This document shows, piece after piece, positions 1 through 9,102 of a DNA stretch of 64,000 nucleotides (the first letter of the stretch is position 1; every line of letters starts with the position of its first letter). The translations under genes were made by a program, and so were the position numbers. The DNA is from Conexibacter arvalis (GTDB lineage: Bacteria > Actinomycetota > Thermoleophilia > Solirubrobacterales > Solirubrobacteraceae): the NCBI RefSeq assembly GCF_014199525.1, contig NZ_JACHNU010000003.1, positions 372,001-436,000 of the forward strand, written 5' to 3'. Below the pieces are notes generated by a model that was not told the origin of the DNA, ran no database searches, and worked only from the letters and a program-made list of their open reading frames with translations.

Positions 1-1037
1 ACCAGATGACCCATCGCTCGACGATCATCACCCGCGTCCACACCGAGGAGGGGATCGTCGGCGAGGCCTACGCCGGCGACGAGGACGCCGGCCTGCTCGA
101 GATCGACGCAATCATCCACCGCGAGATCGTCCCCTCGCTGCTGGGCCAGGACGGCTTCGCCGTCGAGCGCTGCTGGGAGCTGGCGCGGCCCGCGACCTTC
201 GACATCCTGCGCGACCGCCGCCTCGGCCTCGTCGCCTGCGCCTGCGTCGACTCGGCGATCTGGGACGCGATCGGCAAGGCGCTCGGGCAGCCGCTGTGGC
301 GGCTGTGGGGCGGCTTCCGCGACACGATCCCGATGATCTCGATCGGCGGCTACTACGACAGCCCGCTGTCGGTCGCCGAGCAGGTCGCCGAGCTGCGCGA
401 GCGCGGCCTGGCCGGGATGAAGTTCAAGGTCGGCGGCCTCACCCCGGCCGAGGACGCCAAGCGCTTCAAGGAGGCGCGCGCCGCCGCCGGCCCGGACTTC
501 GTGCTCGCCGCCGACGCCAACCAGGGCTGGAGCGTCAGGGACGCGATCGCCTTCTCCCAGTTGGTCGCCGACGACGACCTGCTGTGGTTCGAGGAGCCGT
601 GCCAATGGCACAACGACCGGCGCGCGATGCGCGACGTGCGGATGGTCGCGGGCGTGCGCGTCTGCGCCGGCCAGAGCGAGTTCTCCGCCGGCGGCTGCCG
701 CGACCTGATGGTCGAGGGCGCGATCGACGTCTGCAACTTCGACGCCTCCTGGTCGGGCGGCCCGACCGAGTGGCGCCGCGTCGCCGGCATGGCGCGCGCC
801 TTCGACGTGCAGATGGGGCACCACGAGGAGCCGCAGGTCTCCAGCCACCTGCTCGCCTCGATCCCGCACGGCGGCTACGCCGAGTGCTTCGACCCCGATC
901 GCGACCCGATCTGGTGGAACCTGATCGCCAACCGGCCGCCGCTCGTCGACGGCGCGATCGCGCTGCCGACCGAGCCCGGCTTCGGCTGGGAGCTCGATTG
1001 GGAGTACGTGGACCGCTACCGCCTCAGAACCTCGTAG
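1..1037 (+). CDS. Mandelate racemase/enolase superfamily enzyme (5' end cut by window)
   Basis: This is an enolase-superfamily (MR/MLE) protein, probably an acid-sugar dehydratase. The reading frame is open to the window edge; the first in-window ATG is at 6, and about 30-50 N-terminal residues of the capping domain are probably missing. Counting from that ATG, I see the KxK motif (K139, K141), metal-ligand candidates D170 (in DANQGW) and E196 (in FEEP), the following GQSE segment and a catalytic-type His pair (H272-H273, GHHEEP). In this family such residues abstract the alpha-proton of a sugar acid and expel beta-OH. The adjacent LacI regulator, dehydrogenases and sugar importer fit a role in non-phosphorylating sugar-acid breakdown. 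The substrate cannot be read from the sequence; rhamnonate, fuconate or galactonate are guesses. Confidence 0.85.
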   Translation, partial: QMTHRSTIITRVHTEEGIVGEAYAGDEDAGLLEIDAIIHREIVPSLLGQDGFAVERCWELARPATFDILRDRRLGLVACACVDSAIWDAIGKALGQPLWRLWGGFRDTIPMISIGGYYDSPLSVAEQVAELRERGLAGMKFKVGGLTPAEDAKRFKEARAAAGPDFVLAADANQGWSVRDAIAFSQLVADDDLLWFEEPCQWHNDRRAMRDVRMVAGVRVCAGQSEFSAGGCRDLMVEGAIDVCNFDASWSGGPTEWRRVAGMARAFDVQMGHHEEPQVSSHLLASIPHGGYAECFDPDRDPIWWNLIANRPPLVDGAIALPTEPGFGWELDWEYVDRYRLRTS

Positions 1038-1051
1038 CATCGCTCGCTCAG

Positions 1052-2110
1052 ATGGCCCCGCAGCGGACGAACATGCGCGAAGTAGCCGATCTGGCCGGCG
1101 TGGCCATGTCGTCGGTCTCGCGCGTCCTCTCCGGCCATCCCGACGTGAGCCCCGCGATGCGCCAGCGCGTCATGGCGGCGGTCGAGTCGCTCGGCTACCA
1201 GCCGGACATGCTGGCGCAGTCGCTGCGGCGCAAGGAGACGAGGTCGGTCGGCTTCGTCGTCAGCGACATCTCCAACCCGCTGCAGTCGCAGATCGCCCTT
1301 GGCGCGGAGACCGCCCTGCGCGCCAAGGGCTACTCGATGCTGCTGACCAACTCCGAGAACGACCCGGCGCTCGACAGCGCGCACATCCGCCTCTTCCAGC
1401 AGCGGCGCGTCGACGGTCTGCTGCTCTCGCTCGCCGCCGAGGACGACCCGCAGACCTTCTCGCTGCTCAGCTCGGCCGCGACGCCGATCGTGCTGATCGA
1501 CCGCGAGCTGCGGGGCGAGGCGGGCAGGCGCGCCAGCTCGGTCCTCTCCGACCACCGCACCGGCATGCGCGACGCCGTCGGCCACCTGCTCGACCTCGGC
1601 CACCGGCGCGTCGGGCTGATCCTTGGCCAGCCGATGCGCTTCTCGCGCGAGCGCCTCGAGGGGCTCAAGGACGCCTACGCCGCGCGCGGCCTGCAGCCGC
1701 TCTACACCGTCGTCGAGGGCCAGCTGGAGCCGCGCCACGGCCGCGCGGCGACGCAGGCGCTGCTCGACGCCGCCGAGCCGGCGACCGCGATCGTCGCCGG
1801 CGGCAACCAGCTGCTCAACGGCGCGCTCGCCGAGATCCAGCAGCGCGGCCTCCGCGTCGGCGCCGACCTCTCGCTCGTCAGCTGCGACGAGATCTCGCTG
1901 ACGCAGCTCTACCAGCCGCCGATCGCCGTCGTGCGCCGCGACACGCGCGCGCTGGGACGCCACGCGGCCGAGCTGCTGCTCAGCCAGCTGGAGGCGCAGG
2001 AGGAGGACGACCAGGGCCGCAAGCGCACGACGCGCGAGCCCGAGGTCGTGCTGCTCCCGACCGAGTTCGTCGCGCGCCCGAGCTGCGCGCCGCCGGCCGA
2101 CGCGGCCTGA
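1052..2110 (+). CDS. LacI-family transcriptional regulator
   Basis: A 352-residue LacI/GalR repressor of usual family length. The N-terminal helix-turn-helix (residues about 8-55) contains VADLAGVAMSSVSRVLSG, followed by the hinge and a periplasmic-binding-protein-like effector domain (GFVVSDISNP onward). The frame is open far upstream, but ATG 1052 gives the normal distance to the HTH; ATG 1073 is an alternative. It lies 14 bp after the upstream enolase-family gene, so the two are probably co-transcribed. It is the obvious candidate to bind the three TGGAA-n4-TTCCA-type operators at 9031-9044, 9448-9463 and 9605-9620. That assignment is inferred from proximity. Confidence 0.9.
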   Translation: MAPQRTNMREVADLAGVAMSSVSRVLSGHPDVSPAMRQRVMAAVESLGYQPDMLAQSLRRKETRSVGFVVSDISNPLQSQIALGAETALRAKGYSMLLTNSENDPALDSAHIRLFQQRRVDGLLLSLAAEDDPQTFSLLSSAATPIVLIDRELRGEAGRRASSVLSDHRTGMRDAVGHLLDLGHRRVGLILGQPMRFSRERLEGLKDAYAARGLQPLYTVVEGQLEPRHGRAATQALLDAAEPATAIVAGGNQLLNGALAEIQQRGLRVGADLSLVSCDEISLTQLYQPPIAVVRRDTRALGRHAAELLLSQLEAQEEDDQGRKRTTREPEVVLLPTEFVARPSCAPPADAA

Positions 2111-2113
2111 GCC

Positions 2114-2164
2114 GGCGCCGCGGCGGGCACGCCGCCCGCCGGGGCGGCGCCCGCCGTCGGCGCC
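2114..2164. terminator. Bidirectional terminator candidate between convergent genes
   Basis: A long GC-rich inverted repeat lies in the 62-bp gap between the convergent lacI and SDR genes. Arms GGCGCCG-C-GGCGGGC (2114-2128) and GCCCGCC-GT-CGGCGCC (2149-2164) pair with one bulge. There is no clear U-tract, as is common in high-GC actinobacteria. Confidence 0.5.
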
Positions 2165-2172
2165 GCGACACC

Positions 2173-2943
2173 TCAGTGCATCAGCAGGCCGCCGCTGACG
2201 TCGAGCGTCGCGCCGGTCACGTAGCTGGCGTGGCGGGAGGCGAGGAAGACGACGGCGCCGGCCAGCTCCTTGGGCTGCGCGAAGCGCGCGAGCGGGATCT
2301 TCTCGACGAAGCCGTCGACCTGCTCCTCGCGCAGGCCGTTGCGCAGCATCGGCGAGTCGACCATGCCGGGCGCGACGCAGTTGACGCGGATCCGGTCGGC
2401 CGCGTAGGTGCGCGCCATGCCGCGCGAGAGCGAGACGACCCCGCCCTTCATCGCCGCGTAGACGGCCGAGCCGCCGTAGCCGCCGCTCTGCCATCCCTGC
2501 GAGGTGAAGTTGACGATCGCCCCGCCCTCGCCGTGGGCCCGCATCGCCCGCGCGCAGGCGCGGCCGAGGAAGAAGGTCGCGCGCAGGTTGACCTGCTCCT
2601 GCAGCTCCCAGTCGGCCGGCGTCACCTCCTCCAGCTCCGCGACGCGGCGGATCACGCCGGCGACGTGGGCGAGCACGTCGAGCCGGCCGACGCGGCCGAC
2701 CGCCCGCTCGACGAGCGCGTCGATCGCGTCAAGGTCGCGCAGGTCGGCGCTGAGCGCGTGATGGCGCTCGGGCTGGTCGAGCCCGGCGACCACCGCGCGC
2801 ACCGCCGCCTCGTCGAGGTCGACGGCGACGACGCGGGCGCCGGCGGCGGCGAGCGCCGCCGCGACGTGCCGGCCGATCGCGCCGCAGGCGCCGGTGACGA
2901 GCGCGCCGCGGCCCTCCAGCCCGGCGCCGAGGTCCCAGCTCAT
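2173..2943 (-). CDS. SDR-family NAD(P)-dependent oxidoreductase
   Basis: A 256-residue classical short-chain dehydrogenase. It has the cofactor motif VTGACGAIG near residues 16-24, the active-site Tyr-Lys pair in YAAMK, and a C-terminal YVTGATLDVSGG segment typical of the family. It starts at ATG 2943, overlapping the stop of the upstream Gfo/Idh gene by 4 bp (ATGA). A much longer open frame runs through this region in the same frame but is Ala/Arg-rich and unlike protein before this point. It is the last gene of the transporter/catabolic operon. It likely oxidises a sugar, or a keto-deoxy acid made by the dehydratase. The substrate is not determinable. Confidence 0.9.
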   Translation of the reverse strand: MSWDLGAGLEGRGALVTGACGAIGRHVAAALAAAGARVVAVDLDEAAVRAVVAGLDQPERHHALSADLRDLDAIDALVERAVGRVGRLDVLAHVAGVIRRVAELEEVTPADWELQEQVNLRATFFLGRACARAMRAHGEGGAIVNFTSQGWQSGGYGGSAVYAAMKGGVVSLSRGMARTYAADRIRVNCVAPGMVDSPMLRNGLREEQVDGFVEKIPLARFAQPKELAGAVVFLASRHASYVTGATLDVSGGLLMH

Positions 2944-4079
2944 GCCGTCGGCTCCGCGCTGCCGGTTCGCGCACCCGCGCCGCCGCCGCCGTCGCCGCGG
3001 GCGGACGCCCCGGGCCGCGGCGCGACCGCCTCCAGCCGTCCCGTGCGGGCGCTGCGGTAGGCGGCGTCGAGCAGCTCGACCGTCCGCGCCGCCAGCTCGC
3101 CGGTCGAGTGGTTCTCGACGTCGCGTCCGAGCGCGAGGTCGAGCAGCGCGTTCGGCGGGCCCTCGCAGTCGTACGCGCCGTCGCCGTCGCGCACGTCCAG
3201 TCTCACGTCGACCTGGCCGCGGTCGGTCCACAGCCACGCGATCTCGCGCTCGACGTCGATCTGCAGCTGGCCCTTGGAGCCGATCGCGCGGACCTCGAGC
3301 TGGTGCTTGTCGCCGCCGGCGCCCTCGTGGGTCGAGCCGCCGGAGACGGTTCCGATCGCGCCGCCGACGTAGCGGACGGCGATCGCGTCGTGCAGCTCGA
3401 CCGGCGCCTGCAGCGGCGCGCTCATCAGCGCGAAGGCCGCCTCGCCGCGCAGGCCGGTCAGCCGCAGCGCGAGGCCGAGCGCATGCGTCAGCTGCGCCTG
3501 CGCGTAGCCGCCGCCGGAGAGGCGCGGATCGGTCCACGTCGCCTGCTCGGGGACCGACTCGGGCGCGGCGTCGGGGTAGGCGCCGGTGTTGGAGAGCAGC
3601 GCGCGCGTGACCGAGGCCATCTGGACGCTGACCTGCTCGACCTCGCCGATCCCATGGCGCGCGACGAGCGCGTGCAGGTCGCGCACCATCGGCTTCCAGT
3701 TCCAGCCGAACGCGACGACGATGTGGCGGCCGAGCCGCTCGCCGGTCTCGACCAGGTCCCAGGCGTCGGCCGGGTCGATCGTGAACGGCTTCTCGACCAG
3801 CACATGCGCGCCGGCCTCCATCGCCGCCTTCGCGTGCTCGTGGTGGAGGCCGGTCGGGCTGGCGATCAGGCAGACGTCGACGCCGGCGTCGAGCACGTCG
3901 CGGTAGTCCTCGCTGGCGACCGCAAAGCCGTAGCGGTCGCGGACCAGCTCCAGCTGCTCGCGGCCGCGGCGGGCGACGGCGGCGAACTCGAGCTCGTCGG
4001 CGCGGCGCGCGAACGCGGGCAGATGGGACGACAGCGCCCAAGAGCCGGCGCCGATCACCCCCAGACGCAGTCTCCTCAC
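2940..4079 (-). CDS. Gfo/Idh/MocA-family oxidoreductase
   Basis: A 379-residue NAD(P)-dependent sugar dehydrogenase-like protein. The N-terminal Rossmann fold starts with RLGVIGAGSW, the conserved EKPFTID motif (Lys is the usual catalytic/cofactor residue) lies near residue 98, and a C-terminal alpha/beta substrate domain follows. The last about 25 residues are Gly/Ala-rich and probably disordered. It sits 10 bp after the upstream enolase-family gene and overlaps the SDR gene by 4 bp. The setting suggests oxidation of a cyclic sugar or inositol-like substrate. The exact reaction is unknown. Confidence 0.9.
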   Translation of the reverse strand: MRRLRLGVIGAGSWALSSHLPAFARRADELEFAAVARRGREQLELVRDRYGFAVASEDYRDVLDAGVDVCLIASPTGLHHEHAKAAMEAGAHVLVEKPFTIDPADAWDLVETGERLGRHIVVAFGWNWKPMVRDLHALVARHGIGEVEQVSVQMASVTRALLSNTGAYPDAAPESVPEQATWTDPRLSGGGYAQAQLTHALGLALRLTGLRGEAAFALMSAPLQAPVELHDAIAVRYVGGAIGTVSGGSTHEGAGGDKHQLEVRAIGSKGQLQIDVEREIAWLWTDRGQVDVRLDVRDGDGAYDCEGPPNALLDLALGRDVENHSTGELAARTVELLDAAYRSARTGRLEAVAPRPGASARGDGGGGAGARTGSAEPTA

Positions 4080-4089
4080 GGTGCTCCTC

Positions 4090-5220
4090 TCATCTGTCGA
4101 GCCGGAAGCGCTCGACGACCGTCTCGTCGATCTCGACGCCGAGGCCGGGGTCGCTCGGCAGCGGCCAGGCGCCGTCGGCCGGCGCGGCGAAGGTGTCGCC
4201 GGCCAGCTCCTGCTGCATCGGGTTGGGCAGCGGCTTCAGCTCGAGCTGGCGGGCGCACGGCGTCGCCCACGACAGCGCGAGGCTTGCGGCGTGGACGATC
4301 GCGCTCGACCACGAGTGGGCGTTGACCTGCGTCCCGGCCGCCTCGGCGCTGCGCGCGGCGGCGCGGAAGCCGGTGATCCCCTCGGCGCGGCCGGGGTCGA
4401 TCCCGGCGACGTCGCAGGTCCCCGACGCGATGATCCGCTCCAGCCCGCGCACGTTCCACTCGCGCTCGCCGTAGGCGATCAGCGTCTCGGTCTTGGCGCG
4501 CAGCGTCGCGTAGCCGGCCGGGTCGTCGGCGCCGAGCGGCTCCTCGATCCAGTCGATCCCGTGCTGCTCGAAGGCGCGCGTGCGCGCGACCGCCTCGGCG
4601 ACCGTCCAGCGCACCCTCACGCCGAGGTCGATCATGATCCGCGCACGCGGGCCGAGCGCCTCGCGCAGCGCCGCGACGAAGGCGACGTCGCGCGCGTGGT
4701 CGAAGCCGAGGTTGGCCTCGCCGCGCTTGCCGAAGCCGACCTTGGCGCCCTCGGCGCGGCCGTCGACCCAGCCGGCGAGCTCGGCGGCGCCCTCCTCGAT
4801 CGAGGCGCGCGTCGCGTGCGAGGAGACGAGCGCCGGCAGCCGCTCGTGGGCGGGGCCGCCGAGCAGGTCGAGCAGCGAGCGGCCGAGCGCCTTCCCGCGC
4901 AGGTCCCACAGCGCGATGTCGATCGCGGCGAGCGCGAAGGAGGCGATCCCGGCGCCGCCGTACCACCAGGCGTGGGCGCGCAGGTCGCGCCAGATCGCCT
5001 CGACCTGGACCGGGTCGCGCCCGACGACCAGCTCGCCGAGGCCGCGCACCAGCTCGACGGTCGCCCGCGACGCCTCCGGCCACATCGTGACCGCCTCGCC
5101 CCAGCCGACCCGCCCCTCCGCGTCGCGGATCCGCACGAGGCAGAGGTGGCGCTCGGCGCCGTGGTCGTTGGGCTCGGGGTAGGCGACCGGGATCGCCTCG
5201 ACGGAGACGACGGCACTCAT
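4090..5220 (-). CDS. Mandelate racemase/muconate lactonizing enzyme family protein
   Basis: A full-length 376-residue enolase-superfamily enzyme, the second in this locus. Visible features are an N-terminal capping domain, a Lys-containing KVGFGK segment at about residue 160, DLGVR in place of the more usual DANQ metal-binding segment, WIEEPLG (metal-ligand Glu), GEREWN, and NAHSW near residue 294 as the likely His acid/base. It differs clearly from the first MR/MLE protein at 1-1037, so the two probably handle different acid sugars or successive steps. It probably belongs to the same operon as the importer genes, with a gap of 79 bp after the permease stop. Confidence 0.88.
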   Translation of the reverse strand: MSAVVSVEAIPVAYPEPNDHGAERHLCLVRIRDAEGRVGWGEAVTMWPEASRATVELVRGLGELVVGRDPVQVEAIWRDLRAHAWWYGGAGIASFALAAIDIALWDLRGKALGRSLLDLLGGPAHERLPALVSSHATRASIEEGAAELAGWVDGRAEGAKVGFGKRGEANLGFDHARDVAFVAALREALGPRARIMIDLGVRVRWTVAEAVARTRAFEQHGIDWIEEPLGADDPAGYATLRAKTETLIAYGEREWNVRGLERIIASGTCDVAGIDPGRAEGITGFRAAARSAEAAGTQVNAHSWSSAIVHAASLALSWATPCARQLELKPLPNPMQQELAGDTFAAPADGAWPLPSDPGLGVEIDETVVERFRLDR

Positions 5221-5269
5221 CGGGCCGCTCCCCGCCAGGAAGAGCGAGCCGCCAGGCGAGTTCTTCCGA

Positions 5270-5298
5270 CGGGATCCGAGCCTCTGGCGAGGATCCCG
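5270..5298 (-). terminator. Possible weak hairpin after the permease gene
   Basis: CGGGATCC (5270-5277) and GGATCCCG (5291-5298) form an 8-bp stem with a 13-nt loop in the 79-bp gap between the permease stop and the next operon gene. It could attenuate transcription between the transporter and enzyme genes. There is no U-tract and the evidence is weak. Confidence 0.3.
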
Positions 5299-5299
5299 C

Positions 5300-6313
5300 T
5301 CATTCGCGCGTCAGCCGCAGGCGCAGCTGGTCGAAGGAGACGGCGAGCGCGAGCAGCGTGCCGCGGGCGACGTCCTGCCAGAAGGAGTTGACGCTCAGCA
5401 GCGTCAGGCCGTTGTTGAGCGTCGCGATCACGAGCAGGCCGAAGAGCGTGCCGACGATCGTGCCGCGGCCGCCGGCGAGGCTCGCACCGCCGAGCACGAC
5501 GGCGGTGATGACCGACAGCTCCAGCCCGTTGCCGGCCTGGGTCGAGGCGGCGCTGAGCTGCGAGACGTTGATCAGGCCGGCGAGCGCGACGAACAGGCCC
5601 GACAGCAGGAAGCCGGCGAAGATCAGCCGCCCGGTGCGCAGGCCGGTGAGGCGGGCGGCGACCGGGTTGGAGCCGATCGCGTACATCGAGCGGCCGATCA
5701 CCGTGTAGCGCATCAGGACGTAGAAGCCGACGACCACGACGGCGAAGATGATGACGGGCAGCGGGATGTCGAAGATCGGACGTGAGGTCCCCAGCGACGA
5801 GAAGCCGTTGACGGGAAGCGTCTGCCCGTCGGCGATCACGCGGGCCAGGCCGGCGAAGGCGGCGAGCGTGGCGAGCGTCGTGATCAACGGGTTGACGCCG
5901 ATCACCGTCACGAGCGTGCCGTTGACGAGGCCGAGCAGCACGCCGCCGGCGAGCGCCGCGACGATGCCGGCGAAGATCCCCTGCTTGTCGGCGACGTAGG
6001 CCATCAGGACGCCGCAGAAGGTCAGGCCCGAGCCGACCGACAGGTCGAACTGGCCGGCGACCATCAGCAGCGTCGCCGGCGCGGCGATGATGCCGGTGAT
6101 CGCCGCCGCGGTGAGGATGTTGAGGAAGTTGTCGTAGTTGAGGAAGAACTCCGACTTGATCGAGAAGAAGATCCCGAGCGCCAGCAGCAGGATCACCAGC
6201 GGCGCGATGTCGGGCAGGCGCGCCAGGTTTGCGCCGGCCCCCGCTCTGGCGCCCGGCGCCGCCGGCTTCTCGGTCGCGGCGGCCGTGCCGCCTGTCGTTC
6301 CGACGGGGGTCAC
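5300..6313 (-). CDS. Sugar ABC transporter permease (RbsC type)
   Basis: A 337-residue inner-membrane permease of the ribose/galactoside (RbsC/BPD_transp_2) family. After a hydrophilic Ala/Gly-rich N-terminus of about 30 residues there are roughly 8-10 hydrophobic segments. The family-typical GQFDLSVGS stretch (near residue 90), IGSNPVAARLTGL and VLGGASLAGGRGTIVG are present. Start GTG 6313 overlaps the ATPase stop (GTGA, 4 bp). A longer frame upstream overlaps the ATPase gene and is not protein-like. It works with the ATPase and the lipoprotein encoded just upstream. Confidence 0.92.
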   Translation of the reverse strand: MTPVGTTGGTAAATEKPAAPGARAGAGANLARLPDIAPLVILLLALGIFFSIKSEFFLNYDNFLNILTAAAITGIIAAPATLLMVAGQFDLSVGSGLTFCGVLMAYVADKQGIFAGIVAALAGGVLLGLVNGTLVTVIGVNPLITTLATLAAFAGLARVIADGQTLPVNGFSSLGTSRPIFDIPLPVIIFAVVVVGFYVLMRYTVIGRSMYAIGSNPVAARLTGLRTGRLIFAGFLLSGLFVALAGLINVSQLSAASTQAGNGLELSVITAVVLGGASLAGGRGTIVGTLFGLLVIATLNNGLTLLSVNSFWQDVARGTLLALAVSFDQLRLRLTRE

Positions 6314-7806
6314 CCGCCCACCTCCTCGGTCAGTCTCTGAGTCGTGATCTCGTCGTCGGCCAGGCGCGCCGCGACGCGGCCGCGCGCCATCACGACGGCG
6401 CGGTCGGCGAGCTGGACGACCTCTTCGTAGTCGGACGTGGCGACCAGCACGCCGACGCCGCCGGCGGCCAGCTCGCGGATCGCCCGGTAGATCTCCTGGC
6501 GAGCGCCGACGTCGACGCCGCGCGTCGGCTCGATCAGCAGCAGCACGCGCGATCTCCGCTCCAGCCAGCGGCCGAGCAGGACCTTCTGCTGGTTGCCGCC
6601 CGAGAGCGTCCCGAGCAGCTGCGCCGGGTCGTTGCGCGAGCGGACCCTCAGCGCCTCGTGCCAGCGGCCGTACGCGTCGGCCTCGCGACGGTCGGAGATG
6701 AACAGGCCGCCGCGGCGCATGCTCCACCACGACGGCGCCGCCAGGTTCTCGGCGACCGAGCGGATCAGGAAGGCGCCCTCGCGCTGGCGGTCGGAGGGCA
6801 GCAGCCCGACGCCGGCGGCGATCGCGTCGGCTGGGTCGCGCAGGCGGACGCTGCGGCCGGCGATCTCGATCGCGCCGCCGCTCAGCTGGTGCAGCCCGAA
6901 GGCCGACTCGGCGACCTCGGCGGTGCCCGAGCCGAGCTTGCCGTAGAGCGCGACGACCTCGCCGGGGCGGACGTCGAGCGCGACGTCGTCGAAGGCGCCG
7001 TCGACCGAGGCGCCGTCGAAGCGCAGCACCGGCTCGGGCGCGACCCTCGCCGGCGGCGCCGGGCGCGCGACCTCGCCGATGTCGCGCCCGACCATCGCGG
7101 CGACGAGGTCGCCGCGGCCGAAGTCGGCCGTCGGCCCCTCCAGCGCGACGCCGCCGTCGCGCAGCACCGCGACGCGGTCGGAGATCTCGAAGACCTCGTC
7201 GAGGCGATGGGTGATGTAGATCAGCGCCGTCCCCTGCTCGCGCAGGCGGCGCACGAAGCCGAACAGCCGCTCGGTCTCCTGCGCCGAGAGCGCGGCGGTC
7301 GGCTCGTCGAGGATCAGGCAGCGCGCGCGGTCGGAGAGGGCGCGCGCGATCTCGACGATCTGGCGCTCGCCGACCGGCAGCGAGCCGACCGGCGCGTCGA
7401 CGTCGAGCTCGACGCCGAGCTGGTCGAGCACCTCGCGCGCGCGGCGGCGGATCTCGTCCCAGCGGACGAACGGGCCGCGCTTGGGCCAGCGGCCGAGCGA
7501 GATGTTCTCGGCGACCGTCAGCGTCGGCGCGTCGGCCAGCTCCTGGAAGATCATGCGGATGCCGTGCTCGCGCGCGGTCAGCGGCGTGAGCGCGGAGAAG
7601 GAGTCGCCGCCGACGGTGACCGTGCCCGCGTCGGGCTGGTAGTCGCCGGCGACGATCTTCACGAGCGTCGACTTGCCGGCCCCGTTCTCGCCCAGGAGAG
7701 CGAGGACGGAGCCGCCGGGCGCGTCGAGGTCCACCCCGTGGAGGACCTCGACGCCGCCGAACGCCTTCCGGATCCCGCGTGCCTGGAGCAGGAAGGGGAC
7801 GGCCAT
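6310..7806 (-). CDS. Sugar ABC transporter ATP-binding protein (RbsA type, duplicated)
   Basis: A 498-residue ATPase with two tandem nucleotide-binding domains. The first has Walker A GENGAGKST and Walker B LILDEPTAAL. The second has the variant YGKLGSGTAE in place of a canonical Walker A, the signature LSGGNQQK and LLLIEPTRGVD (Asp of Walker B replaced by Ile-Glu). A degenerate second Walker A is normal for RbsA/MglA-type carbohydrate ATPases. Start ATG 7806 is 5 bp after the binding-protein gene. It energises import by the 5300-6313 permease. Confidence 0.93.
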   Translation of the reverse strand: MAVPFLLQARGIRKAFGGVEVLHGVDLDAPGGSVLALLGENGAGKSTLVKIVAGDYQPDAGTVTVGGDSFSALTPLTAREHGIRMIFQELADAPTLTVAENISLGRWPKRGPFVRWDEIRRRAREVLDQLGVELDVDAPVGSLPVGERQIVEIARALSDRARCLILDEPTAALSAQETERLFGFVRRLREQGTALIYITHRLDEVFEISDRVAVLRDGGVALEGPTADFGRGDLVAAMVGRDIGEVARPAPPARVAPEPVLRFDGASVDGAFDDVALDVRPGEVVALYGKLGSGTAEVAESAFGLHQLSGGAIEIAGRSVRLRDPADAIAAGVGLLPSDRQREGAFLIRSVAENLAAPSWWSMRRGGLFISDRREADAYGRWHEALRVRSRNDPAQLLGTLSGGNQQKVLLGRWLERRSRVLLLIEPTRGVDVGARQEIYRAIRELAAGGVGVLVATSDYEEVVQLADRAVVMARGRVAARLADDEITTQRLTEEVGG

Positions 7807-7811
7807 CGCGC

Positions 7812-8987
7812 TCAGCAGCCTCTCGGGCTGTACAGCTCGTCGACGTTGTCGGCCGTCACGAGCTCGTGGGGGACCAGCAGCTGCTCGGGGATTCTCTCGC
7901 CCTTGACCGCCTTGATCAGGTACGGGATGCCGATCTCGCCATATCTCTCGGGGAAGTAGCCGGTGTCGGCGATCCAGTTGGGGTTGGTCTTGATGCCGCA
8001 CCACGCCGACGGGTCGGCGCCCTGGCCGGAGACGTAGATGTCGCCCTCGCGGCCGGCCGTCTTCGCCGCCGCGATCGCGCCAAGGATGCCGTCGTCGTTG
8101 AGGCCGACGACGATGATCTTCTCCTGGCCCGGCAGCGTCGTGAGCGTGTCGGTCATCTTCGTGCGGGCCGTGTCGGTGCGGTCGGCGTCGAGCACCTTCT
8201 CGTTCTTCAGCTCGCCGGGGCAGACCGACTGGAAGCCCTTGCGGTAGCCGCCCATCCGCTGCTCGGAGGCGTCGGGGGAGGCGGTCGACTCGAGCGACAC
8301 GTACGCGTCGTACTCGCAGTTCCATCTCTCCTTGGCGAATCTGCCCATCGCCTCGCCGGCGATGAAGCCGGCGTACTCGTTGGCGGCGCCGGAGAAGGCG
8401 ATCTGGCAGGGCTCCTGGACGATGTCGACCGCGATCACCGGGCCGTCGGGGCCGGCGGCGCAGACGGCGCCGGCCAGCTTCTGGTCGACCTGGAAGTTGA
8501 GGTAGCCCTCGACGCCCTGCGTTCTGAAGCTCTTCGCGCAGTCGAGCGCCTTCTGGCCGTCGAGCTGCGAGTCGCAGACGACCAGCTCGGCGCCGGCCGC
8601 CTTCGCCGCTCTCTTCATGCCGTCGGTGACCAGCTTGGAGAACGGCACCGAGTCGCCGAGCGCGATGAAGCCGAGCTTCAGCCCTCTGCCGCTGCCGGGC
8701 TCGGGCGTCTCGAACTCGACGATGCCCTCTCTCGGCGCGGTCGGGGTCTCGGCGGGGGTCGTCGCTGCGGTGGTCGCGGCGGCCGTGCCGGTCGCGTCGC
8801 CGTCGTCGTCGCTGCTGCCGCAGGCGGCGACGCCGACGCCGAGCGCGACGCAGGCGCCGAGCGCCAGCGCGCGGCGGCCGATCGTGGTCGCGCGGCCACG
8901 GGGCCGCCGGCGCGGCGCCGGCGATGCGTCGCCGCGCCCGTCGTCGGCCGCGTCGCGGACGCGCGCAGGCACGTGGGGATCGTTCAT
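7812..8987 (-). CDS. Sugar ABC transporter substrate-binding lipoprotein
   Basis: A 391-residue periplasmic-binding-protein (Peripla_BP_4 type) lipoprotein. A long Arg-rich n-region of about 45 residues precedes the hydrophobic stretch LGACVALGVGVAAC, whose final Cys is the lipobox cysteine. A Ser/Asp/Ala/Thr-rich linker follows, then the two-lobe ligand domain (LGFIALGDSVPF onward). Start ATG 8987 follows a good AGAGGTG ribosome site. This is the first gene of the operon running to 2173; its promoter and operator lie at 9031-9076. Ligand is probably a monosaccharide released by the secreted enzyme at 9680. Confidence 0.92.
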   Translation of the reverse strand: MNDPHVPARVRDAADDGRGDASPAPRRRPRGRATTIGRRALALGACVALGVGVAACGSSDDDGDATGTAAATTAATTPAETPTAPREGIVEFETPEPGSGRGLKLGFIALGDSVPFSKLVTDGMKRAAKAAGAELVVCDSQLDGQKALDCAKSFRTQGVEGYLNFQVDQKLAGAVCAAGPDGPVIAVDIVQEPCQIAFSGAANEYAGFIAGEAMGRFAKERWNCEYDAYVSLESTASPDASEQRMGGYRKGFQSVCPGELKNEKVLDADRTDTARTKMTDTLTTLPGQEKIIVVGLNDDGILGAIAAAKTAGREGDIYVSGQGADPSAWCGIKTNPNWIADTGYFPERYGEIGIPYLIKAVKGERIPEQLLVPHELVTADNVDELYSPRGC

Positions 8988-9030
8988 GGGCACCTCTTCT
9001 CTCCTCCTCCTCGAGACGTCAGCTCGGTCT

Positions 9031-9076
9031 TGGAACCGTTTCCACAACCGTATCCTGTTCGCGCGCGGCATGTCAA
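9031..9076 (-). promoter_or_regulatory. Promoter with overlapping LacI-type operator for the ABC operon
   Basis: On the minus strand: -35 TTGACA (9076-9071), an 18-nt spacer, -10 TACGGT (9052-9047; TAnnnT type), then the operator TGGAACCGTTTCCA (9031-9044 as read on +), a 14-bp palindrome with one mismatch. The operator covers the expected transcription start. A LacI-family repressor bound here would block the binding-protein/ATPase/permease operon. Confidence 0.75.
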
Positions 9077-9102
9077 TCCGCCAGCTCGCGAACGGTCCGG
9101 GC

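Noticed and set aside
296-1051. Extension of the lacI frame upstream of 1052
   Set aside because: It overlaps the enolase-family gene in another frame and is Arg/Pro-rich. The LacI HTH starts right after ATG 1052.
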